From CAVHXA01 sp963639765 (GTDB lineage Bacteria; Bacillota; Clostridia; Oscillospirales; Oscillospiraceae), in the NCBI GenBank assembly GCA_963639765.1, contig CAVHXA010000009.1, forward strand, positions 1-64,000: a stretch of DNA of 64,000 bases, in the 5' to 3' direction. Of the stretch, positions 1-8,865 are shown piece after piece. The position numbers and the translations under genes were made by a program. Below the pieces are notes generated by a model. The model did no database searches. It was not told where the DNA came from and was given only the letters and a program-made list of their open reading frames with translations. Position 1 is the stretch's first letter. The number at the start of each line of letters is the position of its first letter.

Positions 1-13
1 AGGAGTGATTTCC

Positions 14-187
14 ATGCTTCAATGGATTGCCGATAATCTGGGTACAATTCTGATCTCAGTGCTTCTTCTTGTTATTGTTCTGGCGATTGCGGTCTCGATC
101 CGTCGGCAGAAAAAGCAGGGGAAGAGTTCCTGCGGCTGCGGCTGCGCCCACTGTGCCATGCACGGGCAGTGCCACGAAAAGCAGTAG
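14..187 (+). CDS. FeoB-associated Cys-rich membrane protein
   Basis: A 57-residue protein with one N-terminal membrane segment (about residues 10-29), a basic stretch (RRQKKQGK), then a cysteine-rich tail with Cys40, 42, 44, 47 and 53 plus several His. This is the typical layout of the small FeoB-associated proteins encoded just after the ferrous iron permease feoB in Firmicutes. The tail could bind iron or another metal at the inner membrane face; the exact role in the family is not settled. The ATG at 14 is preferred over an in-frame GTG at 5 because AGGAG at 1-5 lies 8 nt before it. feoB itself would lie just outside the window, which cannot be checked here. Confidence 0.85.
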   Translation: MLQWIADNLGTILISVLLLVIVLAIAVSIRRQKKQGKSSCGCGCAHCAMHGQCHEKQ

Positions 188-225
188 TATTGCGGTCCTG
201 TATCCGGTTTTAAGGAGGAAGCGTA

Positions 226-501
226 ATGACAGAAACAATCGTACATATCGACGGTATGATGTGTGATATGTGTCAGGCCCATGTCAACGATGTCATCCGG
301 AGGAATTTTGCCGTGAAAAGTGTGACCGCGTCACACAGCAGGGGTATGGCCGTCATCGTTTCCGAGGAACCGCTGGACGAAGAACGCCTGAGGAAAGCAA
401 TCGGCGATACGGGCTATACGGTTACCGCAATCGACCGGCATCAGGCAGAAGAGAAAAAGGGCCTGCTTGCAAGGCTGAAAAAAATGCGTCCGGAAGGTTG
501 A
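226..501 (+). CDS. Heavy-metal-associated (HMA) domain protein
   Basis: A 91-residue single-domain protein of the HMA/copper-chaperone fold. The metal-binding loop is GMMCDMC (Cys13 and Cys16, CxxC), followed by an alpha-beta pattern typical of CopZ-like proteins and a charged C-terminal extension ending in KKGLLARLKKM. AAGGAGG sits just before the ATG. It follows the FeoB-associated protein by 38 nt and is probably in the same transcript, so it may be a cytosolic metal carrier or a redox/metal partner of the iron locus. The loop has DM between the cysteines and no preceding His, so specificity for copper is not evident. Confidence 0.85.
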   Translation: MTETIVHIDGMMCDMCQAHVNDVIRRNFAVKSVTASHSRGMAVIVSEEPLDEERLRKAIGDTGYTVTAIDRHQAEEKKGLLARLKKMRPEG

Positions 502-513
502 AGGTTATTTAAA

Positions 514-600
514 ATGGCAAAGCGATTACTGAAACATAAGCTGCAGGGCCTGTCCGTGGTTTTGCTTGTACAGCTGACTGCGATTCTGCTGCGGCTATAA
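514..600 (+). CDS. Possible small hydrophobic peptide (28 aa)
   Basis: A short ORF begins 12 nt after the HMA gene. It encodes a basic N-terminus (MAKRLLKHK) followed by a hydrophobic segment rich in Leu and Val, as in a small membrane or amphipathic peptide. The upstream AAGG at 501-504 is only a weak ribosome site. No family is recognised. It could be a real small membrane protein of the metal locus or chance. Confidence 0.35.
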   Translation: MAKRLLKHKLQGLSVVLLVQLTAILLRL

Positions 601-920
601 GACACGGGCTCATGTGCCTTCTGTACTGAGCGGCAAAAGGACCGAATCACCTCCGTTTGCCTGTGGATCCGTTTCTCAAAGGTTTGTGGGGAACCGATGA
701 GAAGCTTTGGTTGGTAACTCCAGATACATCTCCTTACGAAAGCGGCTGCAGAAATGCGGCCGCTTTTGCCGTCCTTTTCGAAAGACGGGGGTTTATACAA
801 ATGCGCTGCCTTGCGGAGCTCTTTCGACGCTCCGTCGCCGCCCTGTTATGCACAGAGCATGACTTTTTTTGATTCGCAATAAACGCCTGGGCCAAATTGC
901 GCGGCACCGTCGATTTGTTC
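601..920. other. Non-coding gap between metal locus and Crp regulator
   Basis: No convincing gene is seen. The gap holds a terminator at 739-767. Downstream of the terminator the sequence has no strong motif until the Crp-gene promoter at 921. Confidence 0.5.
739..767 (+). terminator. Rho-independent terminator of the metal locus
   Basis: AAAGCGGC at 739-746 pairs perfectly with GCCGCTTT at 759-766, loop of 12 nt, with a short T run inside and after the 3' arm (TTTT at 764-767). Confidence 0.7.
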
Positions 921-949
921 TTGACACGGGAGAAAAAAGAAAATAGAAT
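921..949 (+). promoter_or_regulatory. Sigma-A promoter of the Crp-family gene
   Basis: TTGACA at 921-926, 17-nt spacer, TAGAAT at 944-949. The predicted start is close to 957, just before the palindromic operator. Confidence 0.8.
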
Positions 950-961
950 ATGGATAATACA

Positions 962-985
962 AAACTGTCTCATATGAGACAGTTT
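962..985. promoter_or_regulatory. 24-bp perfect palindrome, probable Crp/Fnr operator
   Basis: The half-site AAACTGTCTCAT at 962-973 is followed directly by its exact reverse complement at 974-985. It lies just downstream of the predicted transcription start and upstream of the ribosome site of a Crp/Fnr regulator, so autorepression by that regulator is the simplest reading. Confidence 0.7.
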
Positions 986-998
986 CGGAGGCGTGGAT

Positions 999-1688
999 AT
1001 GGATCTGAGACCCGGTGAACTGGATCTGCTGTGCAGCTGCGCTCTGTTTGAAGGGCTGCCTGCGCATACGGTAGAGGACTGGGCAAAGCGCCCGGATTGT
1101 CTTCGGACCGAATATCGCCGCGCAGAGATCATTTATGACAAAAGCCATGTTCAGCGCCGGCTTGGGATTCTGCTGCGGGGCACCGTGCAGGTACACAAGA
1201 GCACGGATGACGGACGCGGCCTGCTGATCAGCCGTCTGCAGCCGGGGTCCCTGTTTGGAGCCGCGGCCCTGTTTCACACACAGTCCGGCTATGTCACGAT
1301 TCTCACGGCAGCAGAGCCGTGCAGCGCGGCCTTTTTCTCCCAGGAGCTGCTGCTGCAGCTGATGCGGCAGGAATTTTCGGTGGCAGAAAACTATATCCGG
1401 TATCTGTCCGGACGCATTCTGTTTCTGAATGCAAAGATTGCGCAGCTTTCCGCCGGCACCGCTGAGCTGCGTGTGGCCAGATTTCTGCAGCAGAATGCCG
1501 GAGCGGATGAGAGCGGCGAGCTGTGGGCGCAGCCCGGTTCCATCACGGCTCTGGCCAGTCGGCTGAATCTGGGCCGGGCTTCGGTATATCGTGCTCTTGA
1601 CGCACTCGAACGGCAGGGAGTCATTCGACGCGAGAAAAGCCGCATCCTGATTCTGGATCCCGGTTCCGTACCCGAAACGGAAGCATAA
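999..1688 (+). CDS. Crp/Fnr family transcriptional regulator
   Basis: A 229-residue protein with an N-terminal cyclic-nucleotide-binding-type beta barrel (about residues 10-125), a long dimer helix (around FSVAENYIRYLSGRILFLNAKIAQL) and a C-terminal winged helix-turn-helix (TALASRLNLGRASVYRALDALERQGVI). No Cys cluster typical of Fnr 4Fe-4S sensors is visible. ATG 999 is chosen over an in-frame GTG at 993 because GGAGG at 987-991 gives a 7-nt spacing. It sits just ahead of an ABC importer in the same orientation (32-nt gap), so it probably controls itself and that importer. The signal is unknown. Confidence 0.88.
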   Translation: MDLRPGELDLLCSCALFEGLPAHTVEDWAKRPDCLRTEYRRAEIIYDKSHVQRRLGILLRGTVQVHKSTDDGRGLLISRLQPGSLFGAAALFHTQSGYVTILTAAEPCSAAFFSQELLLQLMRQEFSVAENYIRYLSGRILFLNAKIAQLSAGTAELRVARFLQQNAGADESGELWAQPGSITALASRLNLGRASVYRALDALERQGVIRREKSRILILDPGSVPETEA

Positions 1689-1720
1689 CCGATCTTTCTA
1701 CAAACAGGAGGAACAAACCC

Positions 1721-2890
1721 ATGAAGAAGCAAATAGCAACTCTGCTGGCACTGGCTCTGCTGGTACTGACAGGCTGCACTGCCGCAGGCAATGTGCGTAC
1801 ACAGACGGATGAGACAGCTGCAAACACCGCGGCAGTCGAACAGATCGAGGAGCAGCAGGCGGAACAGGCCAAGACCGAGGAGTCTGCCGAACAGCCGGAG
1901 CAGGAGACACTGACCGAAGAGTCCGCCGAACAGCCGGAGGATGCTCCGGCTGCATCTGAGGCAGAAGAAGAGCCGACCGATGTGCGTGTGGCTGCACTCA
2001 AGGGGCCGACGGGAATGGGCATGGCCTATCTGATGGATGCAGCACAGGGCGGCGGCACGGTGGGCGAAGAGCTTGTGGACCGCTATGCCATCGAGCTGAG
2101 CGGCGATCCTTCGCAGGTCGTATCCAAGGTGATTGCGGGAGAATACGACATTGCCTGCCTGCCGACAAATTCCGCGGCTGCAGTATACCGGAAAACAGAA
2201 GGACAGATTCGCCTTCTGGCCGTAAATACGCTGGGTGTGCTGCATATCCTGCAATATACGGCAGACGGCACGCAGGCTGTTACCGACTGGCAGGGACTTC
2301 GCGGACAGACCATTTATGCAACCGGCCAGGGAGCCAATCCGGAATATGTTCTCGATTATCTGCTGCGGGCCAACGGGCTTGTTCCCGGAGAGGATGTAAC
2401 CGTGGAGTTTTGCGGCACGCACGATGAGCTGACAGCCAAATGTGCTGCGGGAGAGATAAGATTCTGCATGATTCCGGAGCCCAACGCAACCGTGGTGCTC
2501 AATTCCGTTCCCGGATTCAGCCGTGTTCTGGATCTCAGCGAGGCCTGGGCTCAAACGGGCTCAGAGCTGATGATGGGCTGTGTGGTGGTACAAAAGGCAT
2601 TTGCAGATGCACATCCGGATGCAGTGGAACGTTTTCTGTCTGCCTATGAGGAATCCGTTAACCGTGTGCTGCAGGATCCGCAGGCTGCCGCGGCTCTGAT
2701 CGCGCAATGCGGCATTGTACCGAGCGAGGCTGTGGCACTGCAGGCTCTGCCCGGCTGTCACCTGACCTTTGTAGCCGGATCCGAAGAGCTTCGGCAGGCA
2801 CTTGAGCCGTACTATCAGGTCCTGTTCGCGGCCAACCCGTCCAGCGTGGGAGGAGCTCTGCCGGATGAGGCCTTCTATGTCTGGAAATAA
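1721..2890 (+). CDS. NitT/TauT-type ABC substrate-binding lipoprotein
   Basis: A 389-residue lipoprotein: signal peptide MKKQIATLLALALLVLTGC with a lipobox (LTGC), then a Glu/Gln-rich linker containing the repeated unit EESAEQPE, then a periplasmic-binding fold beginning near VRVAALKGPTGMGMAYL. The GPTGMGMAYLM opening and the DPSQVVSKVIAGEYDIACLPTN segment are typical of the SsuA/NMT1-like family that binds nitrate, sulfonates, thiamine precursors and similar compounds. The ligand cannot be read from sequence. The gene is the first of a three-gene importer operon, and its 3' end overlaps the permease gene by 14 nt. Confidence 0.85.
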   Translation: MKKQIATLLALALLVLTGCTAAGNVRTQTDETAANTAAVEQIEEQQAEQAKTEESAEQPEQETLTEESAEQPEDAPAASEAEEEPTDVRVAALKGPTGMGMAYLMDAAQGGGTVGEELVDRYAIELSGDPSQVVSKVIAGEYDIACLPTNSAAAVYRKTEGQIRLLAVNTLGVLHILQYTADGTQAVTDWQGLRGQTIYATGQGANPEYVLDYLLRANGLVPGEDVTVEFCGTHDELTAKCAAGEIRFCMIPEPNATVVLNSVPGFSRVLDLSEAWAQTGSELMMGCVVVQKAFADAHPDAVERFLSAYEESVNRVLQDPQAAAALIAQCGIVPSEAVALQALPGCHLTFVAGSEELRQALEPYYQVLFAANPSSVGGALPDEAFYVWK

Positions 2891-3650
2891 CCGCCGGCAT
2901 GCGGTTTTGCTCAGACTGCTTCGCGGTATGGGCGTTCTGATTTTCTGGCTGTTCATCTGGGCCGCTTTGGCCCGGCTGACGGATCTGCCGCTGCTGCTGC
3001 CCGGCCCGCTTGTAGTGCTGAAAGACTGGCTGGAGCTTGCCCGGACCTCTGTCTTCCGGCAGGCTGTGGCCTTCAGCATACTGCGGGTGCTGTGCGGGTT
3101 TGCTGCCGGCATGGTTCTGGGGGTGGCGCTGGCCTGCCTGACCAGCCGGAGTCGAGCGGCAGACATTCTGCTGGGTCCGGCCATTCGGGTGATACGGGCC
3201 ACGCCTGTGGCATCGTTTATTCTTCTGGCGGTACTGTGGATCAAAAGCGGCGTTTTGCCGGGCTTTATTGCGGGATTGATGGTGATGCCCATTGCGTGGG
3301 ATTGCACGGTGCAGGGAATTTGCACCACAGACGCGCAGCTGCTTGAAATGGCCCGATGCTATCGCTTCGGCCGCATCAGAACCATCCGACTGATCTATCT
3401 GCCGAGTCTGGCCGCGCAGCTGCGTACGGCTGCCGCAACCGGCCTGGGACTGGCATGGAAGTCCGGTGTGGCGGCAGAGGTACTCTGCGCACCCCGTCTC
3501 GCGATCGGGCGAAGTCTGAACGACGCAAAGATCTATCTGCAGACTCCGCGTCTGTTTGCCTGGACGCTCACGATACTGGTACTCAGCCTTGCCATGGAAA
3601 GAGGTCTTCGTCGATTGCTGCGTCGATTGCCGGGGGGCAGAGAAACATGA
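2877..3650 (+). CDS. ABC transporter permease (NitT/TauT type)
   Basis: A 257-residue integral membrane protein with about six hydrophobic segments and the BPD_transp_1 coupling region around DAQLLEMARCYRFGRIRTIRLIYLPSLAAQLRTA (an EAA-like loop). ATG 2877 is preceded by GATGAGG with 6-nt spacing and lies inside the end of the binding-protein gene, suggesting translational coupling. It forms the membrane channel for the lipoprotein upstream and the ATPase downstream. Confidence 0.88.
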   Translation: MSGNNRRHAVLLRLLRGMGVLIFWLFIWAALARLTDLPLLLPGPLVVLKDWLELARTSVFRQAVAFSILRVLCGFAAGMVLGVALACLTSRSRAADILLGPAIRVIRATPVASFILLAVLWIKSGVLPGFIAGLMVMPIAWDCTVQGICTTDAQLLEMARCYRFGRIRTIRLIYLPSLAAQLRTAAATGLGLAWKSGVAAEVLCAPRLAIGRSLNDAKIYLQTPRLFAWTLTILVLSLAMERGLRRLLRRLPGGRET

Positions 3651-4252
3651 TTGCGGTCAGAAACATCAGCCTGCGTCTGGATGGACAGCAGATATTCAGT
3701 AATTTTACACTGCAGCTTCCGGAGAGAGGATGCCTTTGCCTTTCGGGGCCGTCCGGATGCGGAAAAACAACTCTGGCCCGCGTGTTTGCACGGCTGCAGC
3801 CGGTTGACAGCGGGACTGTTTCGGCTCCTGAGCCTGGGCAAAGTGCTGTTATGTTTCAGGAAAATCGTCTTTTACCCTGGCTGACGGCTGCTCAGAATAT
3901 TGCCGCGGCTCTGCCGCGCGGACAGGAGCAGCTTGCCTCGGAATGGCTGCACATGGTAGAGCTGAGCGATGCGGCGGACAGCTATCCGGCTGCCCTGTCC
4001 GGAGGAATGCAGCGTCGGGTGGCACTTGCCAGAGCTCTGGCCTATGGAGGACAGCTTCTGATTCTGGATGAGCCGTTTCAGGGAATGGACCGGGCACTTT
4101 GCCAAAGACTGTATGCGCTGGTGCGTGCAGCGGCCGAGGATCGACCGGTGCTTGTGATTACACATCAGCCCGATGAGGCTGCCGCTCTGGGTCGGACAAT
4201 AATGCTGTCCGGGCCGCCGCTTCGGCGCATGCAGACACAGCCTGACTTATAA
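3647..4252 (+). CDS. ABC transporter ATP-binding protein (NitT/TauT type)
   Basis: A 201-residue ATPase with all motifs: Walker A GPSGCGKTT, Q-loop MFQENRLLPWLT, signature LSGGMQRR, Walker B LLILDEPF and H-loop VITH. It starts at an ATGA overlap with the permease stop. It is shorter than most SsuB/TauB proteins because little follows the H-loop. It energises the importer formed by the two preceding genes. Confidence 0.9.
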   Translation: MIAVRNISLRLDGQQIFSNFTLQLPERGCLCLSGPSGCGKTTLARVFARLQPVDSGTVSAPEPGQSAVMFQENRLLPWLTAAQNIAAALPRGQEQLASEWLHMVELSDAADSYPAALSGGMQRRVALARALAYGGQLLILDEPFQGMDRALCQRLYALVRAAAEDRPVLVITHQPDEAAALGRTIMLSGPPLRRMQTQPDL

Positions 4253-4399
4253 CGATACTGCACAATCGTATTTGCGGTGTCTTTCCGCCGATACATCGGC
4301 ATCAGAACCTGCCATACACAGAGGCTGACTGTGATCTTCTTCTCTGATCCGGCAGGAATCTTCTGCAAATCGCTCTTGCCGAATGATGCGGGGAAAACC
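4253..4399. repeat. Dispersed repeat, long form (copy A)
   Basis: This gap sequence is clearly related to 30851-31008 and, in reverse, to 52881-53022. The shared core runs through a CCGATxCATCGGCATCAG segment (A and the 30851 copy) and a GGCAGGAA-CTGCAAATCG segment, with degenerate terminal arms (ATACTGCACAATCG at the left, CGAATGATGCGG at the right). It is a member of the MITE-like family described in the findings. Confidence 0.7.
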
Positions 4400-4422
4400 C
4401 CGCGTCCACGGGTTTCGGTCAG

Positions 4423-4473
4423 AAAAAACGCACGGCAGCCGGATGCGAAATCCAAAGCTGCTGTGCGTTTTTA
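4423..4473. terminator. Bidirectional terminator between ABC operon and alr
   Basis: AAAAACGCAC plus GGCAGC on the left pairs with GCTGC plus TGTGCGTTTTT on the right. The A run on the left and T run on the right make it work for both the plus-strand importer and the minus-strand alr operon. Confidence 0.8.
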
Positions 4474-4525
4474 AAAGGCCTCATACCGCCCTGTATGTGC
4501 GGCAGTTCGACATGGGCGATGCGGA

Positions 4526-5665
4526 TCAGCCCAGATACACACGCGGAACGCGCGGCGCAACGGCACAGAGAAGCTCGTAGGAGATGGTGCCGGCTTTGGC
4601 TGCGTGTTCTTCAAGCGGAAGCTCGGCGCCGTCCTGCGTGCCGAAAATGGTTACTTCGTCGCCAATGGCCACATCGGGAATATCGGTTGCATCGATCATG
4701 CACATATCCATGCAGATCCGACCGCGCTGGGGTGCGCGCTGCCCATGAACCAGAACCTCAAGCTTTGATGAGAGTGTGCGATGCAGTCCGTCGGCATAGC
4801 CGACAGGCACAGCGGCAATCACACTTTCGCGCTGCAGGGTATAGGTACGGCCATAGCTGATGCAGGTGCCCTCGGGCAGAACCTTTACGGAGGCAATCCG
4901 GGATTTGAGCTCCATCACGGGCTTGAGATCCACGCAGCCAATGGTGGTTTTATCCGGATGATGACCATACAGAACGATGCCGGGCCGGACCATGTTGAAG
5001 TGAGCCTGCGGATAAAACAGCGTGGCAGCGCTTGCGGCACAGTGCCGCAGGGGGAACTGCAGGCCATGGGTTGTTTTCAGCTCGTCACACAGGGCACCAT
5101 AGCGCGCAATCTGCATCTGTGAATATTCCGGGCAGGTGTCGGCATCGGCAAAGTGCATAAACAGGCCCTCGGGGGTGAGACCGGGCAGACGGGCGGCTGC
5201 GGCAATATCCCGCGCAGCATCGGCACAGCCGGCTTCGTTGGCCAGGAAGCCAAGCCGGGACATGCCTGTATCGGCCTTCAGGTGGACCTTGAGGTTTTGT
5301 CCGGCCATCACGGCTCGGGCGGAAAATTCCTCGGCCAGCGCACCGTTATACAGGCATTGGGTAATGTTGTAGTGGATCAGCTGCTCGGTAAAGGCCGGAT
5401 CGGTATAGCCAAGGATCAGGATCGGAAGTCCGATACCGGCCTGACGCAGCTCAACAGCCTCAGACAGGCAGGCTACAGCCAGATAGTCCGCGCCCAGCAG
5501 CTCCAGCCGATGTGCAACCGGAACCGCGCCATGACCGTAGGCATTGGCCTTGACCACGCCGAGGAATTTTACATCAGGAGCAAGCGGCGCGCGCAGTGCG
5601 TGGTAGTTTTCGTCCAGGCGGTCGAGATGAATTTCCGCCCAGGTACGTGAGGTTTCAGACAGCAT
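4526..5665 (-). CDS. alr: Alanine racemase
   Basis: A 379-residue PLP enzyme that interconverts L- and D-alanine for peptidoglycan. The PLP lysine is Lys39 in VVKANAYGHG, and the second-base tyrosine lies in ISYGRTYT around residue 266. Length and both motifs match the family. GGAGGG precedes the ATG on the minus strand. It is the last gene of the pheS-pheT-apt-alr series, separated from apt by a repeat copy of about 90 nt, so it may have its own regulation. Confidence 0.95.
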   Translation of the reverse strand: MLSETSRTWAEIHLDRLDENYHALRAPLAPDVKFLGVVKANAYGHGAVPVAHRLELLGADYLAVACLSEAVELRQAGIGLPILILGYTDPAFTEQLIHYNITQCLYNGALAEEFSARAVMAGQNLKVHLKADTGMSRLGFLANEAGCADAARDIAAAARLPGLTPEGLFMHFADADTCPEYSQMQIARYGALCDELKTTHGLQFPLRHCAASAATLFYPQAHFNMVRPGIVLYGHHPDKTTIGCVDLKPVMELKSRIASVKVLPEGTCISYGRTYTLQRESVIAAVPVGYADGLHRTLSSKLEVLVHGQRAPQRGRICMDMCMIDATDIPDVAIGDEVTIFGTQDGAELPLEEHAAKAGTISYELLCAVAPRVPRVYLG

Positions 5666-5745
5666 TTGTATCCCTCCGTCAATTATGTTTTTCGGCAGAT
5701 CTGCACAGGCCGGCAGGATAGTCTATCGGGTTTTTCGTCAGAAAA

Positions 5746-5836
5746 GGGGCAAAACTGCAGAGAGCCCGGTGCGGTTCGGACGCATTTCCGACGAAAGGAT
5801 CCTTTGAGGCCCGCAGACGAATTGTGCGGTGCTGCC
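5746..5836. repeat. Dispersed repeat copy between apt and alr
   Basis: The right arm is a near-consensus match (CGCAGACGAATTGTGCGG followed by TGCTGCC). The left arm GGGGCAAAACTGCAG is degenerate. Confidence 0.55.
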
Positions 5837-5841
5837 TTTTT

Positions 5842-6396
5842 TTATTTGATCGGGCAGCCCTGCGCGTCAAACATGGGGAGTGTGGCCAGGTAGAGAATGT
5901 CGGTGCGTGCACGGGCATTGCCCTCTGCCAGAATACATACCCGTCCGGCCACAGTGCCGCCGGCCTGACACACAAGGTTTTCTACGGCGGAAAGGCTGCC
6001 GCCGGTGGAGACTACGTCGTCTACCAGCAGAATGCGCTTGCCGCGCAGCATTTCCGCATCCGAGGCATCCAGATAGAGACGCTGCTCACCTGCAGTGGTA
6101 ATGGAGCGGTCTACGGCCTCAAACACATTCTGCATGTAGGCTTTTTTGTTTTTTCGGGCAATGAAATATTTGTTCTGGTTGCTTTGACGGGCCATTTCGT
6201 GAATCAGAGGTATGGCCTTGGCTTCGGGGGCAAGCATATAGTCGTATTCCGGGGCAATTTTGAGCAGCTCAGCCGCGCAGGCACATGTGAGCTCTACATC
6301 ACCGAAGATTACAAAGCCTGCGATCATCAGACTGTCGGTCAGGCGGCACAGGGGCAGCTCGCGCCGATAGCCGGCAATGGTGATTGGATATGTCAT
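5842..6396 (-). CDS. Adenine phosphoribosyltransferase-like protein
   Basis: A 184-residue type I phosphoribosyltransferase. The PRPP loop ILLVDDVVSTGGSL is present around residues 121-134, preceded by an APEAKAIPLIHEMARQ segment that matches the adenine PRTase pattern. Such enzymes salvage adenine to AMP, or act as purine-operon regulators in relatives. TAGGAG precedes the ATG with 7-nt spacing. It follows pheT by 54 nt and is probably cotranscribed. Substrate specificity is inferred from family resemblance only. Confidence 0.8.
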   Translation of the reverse strand: MTYPITIAGYRRELPLCRLTDSLMIAGFVIFGDVELTCACAAELLKIAPEYDYMLAPEAKAIPLIHEMARQSNQNKYFIARKNKKAYMQNVFEAVDRSITTAGEQRLYLDASDAEMLRGKRILLVDDVVSTGGSLSAVENLVCQAGGTVAGRVCILAEGNARARTDILYLATLPMFDAQGCPIK

Positions 6397-6450
6397 ATCA
6401 GCATCTCCTACAATAGTGATTACAGTTGAAGGCGGTTCCGCACTGCGGAC

Positions 6451-8847
6451 TCAGCTGCGAATTACGGCGTCAAGGTCGGACTTCAGCGCCTGCAGAATTT
6501 CGGACAGCTCTTCGTCGGCCTCGGCCGCGGTAATACTGCGGGTGTCGTCGCGCAGCGTCAGCGTAAAGGAAACGCTCTTTGCATCATCGGCAATGCCCTG
6601 GCCCTGATAAACATCAAACAGAGCAACATCCTTCAGCAGAGCACCTCCGGCGGAACGAATGCAGCGTTCAAGCCGGCCCACGGTGATCTCACGACGGCAG
6701 ACCAGAGAAATATCACGCGTCACAGCCGGGTACCGGGGCAGAGGAACATATTCCGCGTCCGGTCCCATGACGGACAGAAGCTCGTCGAATTGCAGCTCTG
6801 CGGCATACAGATCGGTATTGGCACCATAGGCTCCGGCAACCAGCGGGTGTACCTGCCCGAGCACACCGAGGTATTTTTCACCGGCCCATACGGAAGCGCA
6901 GCGTCCGGGATGATAGGATGGGTTGTCCGCAACAGGGCAGAAACGTACATCGTCTGCACGCAGACTCTGCAGTATGGATTCAACGGTGCCCTTGAGCGTA
7001 TAGAAATCGGTTTCGCCATAGGCGCCCAGCGTTAGAATCTTCTGTTCGTCCGCAAGACCGTCTGCCCCGCCGGGCAGATAGATACGGCTGAGCTCATAGA
7101 GCCACGCGGATTTGTTGCGCAGGTTATAGTTGCGGCTGAGAATCTCGAGCATGGACGGAAGTGTGCTTGTGCGCATGATGGAGGAATCCTCGCCCAGAGG
7201 ATTGAGGATCTGAAAGCTCCTGCGGCGCGGATCGTCCTTTGCCCAGCGTATTTTATCATAGCAGGTCGGAGAAATAAAGGAATAGGTGATAATTTCGTCA
7301 TATCCCATGGCGCGGCACAGCTCGCCCAGATGGTTTTCAAGCTTCTGCGGCCCGGAATAACCGCCCTGCGTGGTTTCTCCACGGGTCAGGGTGCAGGGGA
7401 TATTGTTGTATCCGTAATAGCGGGCAACCTCCTCGGCCAGATCGGCCATGCGGCGCACATCACTGCGCCAGGAGGGAACCGTAACCAGATCGTTTTCCAC
7501 ATGGAAATCCAGCTTTTGCAGAATACGGATCATTTCATCGGCTGAAACGTCGGTGCCCAGCAGCGCATTGATTTTTTCAGGCTCCAGGGGCAGAACTGTC
7601 GGCGGGTCGACATGGTTGATGACATCAATTACGCCGTCGAGAACCTGACCTGCACCCAGAAGCTCCACAAGCTCACAGGCACGGTTTACAGCCGGCAGGG
7701 TATTCATCGGGTCAAGGCCCTTTTCAAATTTGCCGCTGGCCTCGGTGCGCATGCCCAGCGCAAGTGCACCCTTGCGGATGCAGGTGCCGTTGAAGTTGGC
7801 GGATTCGAATACAACGTCAACCGTGTCGGATACGATTTCGCTGTTTTCTCCGCCCATGATGCCGGCCAGACCCACGGCACGCTGATCGTCGGCAATGACG
7901 AGGTGCTCGGCTGTGAGCGTATGCAGTTTGCCGTCGAGCGTGGTCAGCTGCTCACCCTGCCGGGCCAGACGTACGACGATATGACCGTCGTGTACATAGC
8001 GATAGTCAAAGGCATGCATGGGCTGGCCATATTCCAGCATGACGTAGTTTGTGATGTCAACGATATTGTTGATGGGTCGGACACCCATGGCACGCAGCCG
8101 CTCACGCATCCATTTTGGCGAGGGGGCAATTTTTACGTTGCGGACCATACGGGCCGTATAACGGGGCACAAGCTCCCCGGCCGGTGTCTGCACATCCAGA
8201 AGGTTGCAGAGATTGCCTTCGGCTCCGCCGGCTACAACGGGTTCGTGCAGGCGCAGGGGCTGGTTGAATGTGGCTGCTGCCTCGCGGGCCAGACCGATCA
8301 CCGACAGACAGTCCGGACGGTTGGGTGTGATTTCGAATTCCACCACATGGTCGTCCAGACCGGCCGCAGTGCGAATGTCGTCACCGGGTTTGCAGCCGTC
8401 AAGCTCCGGATCATCGGACAGAATCCAGATGCCGTCGGCACAGGCTGAGGGAAAATCACGCTGGTCCAGTCCGAGCTCGGCGAACGAACAGAGCATGCCG
8501 TCGGACAGCTCACCGCGCAGTATACCGCTGCGGATTTCCTTGCCGCCGGGAAGAATCGCGCCATGAAGCGCCGTGGGGACAAGGTCGCCGGCCTTTACGT
8601 TCTGCGCACCGGTAACAATCTGTATCGGCTCGGCGGCACCAACATCGACACGGCAGATCCACATGTGGTCTGAATTGGGGTGACGCTGCAGCTGCAGTAC
8701 CCGGCCGACCACAACATTTTGAATTTCCGCGCCCAAATCGACGGTGGTTTCTACCTTTGAGCCGGTGAGGGTCATGGCCTCGTCGAATTCCTTGTCGCAG
8801 GCAGTTACGGTGACAAACGCATTAAGCCATTTTCTGCTGAGATTCAT
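6451..8847 (-). CDS. pheT: Phenylalanyl-tRNA synthetase beta subunit
   Basis: A 798-residue beta subunit of the (alpha-beta)2 enzyme that charges tRNA-Phe. Domains in order: N-terminal EMAP-type tRNA-binding domain (about 40-150), B3/B4 editing domain, B5 domain, catalytic-like core with the IITYSFISP region, and the C-terminal anticodon-binding FDX-ACB domain (PRYPAVTRDISLV). Full length for the family. AAGGAG precedes the ATG; 18 nt separate it from pheS. Confidence 0.97.
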   Translation of the reverse strand: MNLSRKWLNAFVTVTACDKEFDEAMTLTGSKVETTVDLGAEIQNVVVGRVLQLQRHPNSDHMWICRVDVGAAEPIQIVTGAQNVKAGDLVPTALHGAILPGGKEIRSGILRGELSDGMLCSFAELGLDQRDFPSACADGIWILSDDPELDGCKPGDDIRTAAGLDDHVVEFEITPNRPDCLSVIGLAREAAATFNQPLRLHEPVVAGGAEGNLCNLLDVQTPAGELVPRYTARMVRNVKIAPSPKWMRERLRAMGVRPINNIVDITNYVMLEYGQPMHAFDYRYVHDGHIVVRLARQGEQLTTLDGKLHTLTAEHLVIADDQRAVGLAGIMGGENSEIVSDTVDVVFESANFNGTCIRKGALALGMRTEASGKFEKGLDPMNTLPAVNRACELVELLGAGQVLDGVIDVINHVDPPTVLPLEPEKINALLGTDVSADEMIRILQKLDFHVENDLVTVPSWRSDVRRMADLAEEVARYYGYNNIPCTLTRGETTQGGYSGPQKLENHLGELCRAMGYDEIITYSFISPTCYDKIRWAKDDPRRRSFQILNPLGEDSSIMRTSTLPSMLEILSRNYNLRNKSAWLYELSRIYLPGGADGLADEQKILTLGAYGETDFYTLKGTVESILQSLRADDVRFCPVADNPSYHPGRCASVWAGEKYLGVLGQVHPLVAGAYGANTDLYAAELQFDELLSVMGPDAEYVPLPRYPAVTRDISLVCRREITVGRLERCIRSAGGALLKDVALFDVYQGQGIADDAKSVSFTLTLRDDTRSITAAEADEELSEILQALKSDLDAVIRS

Positions 8848-8865
8848 GGTTGCTACACTCCTTTA

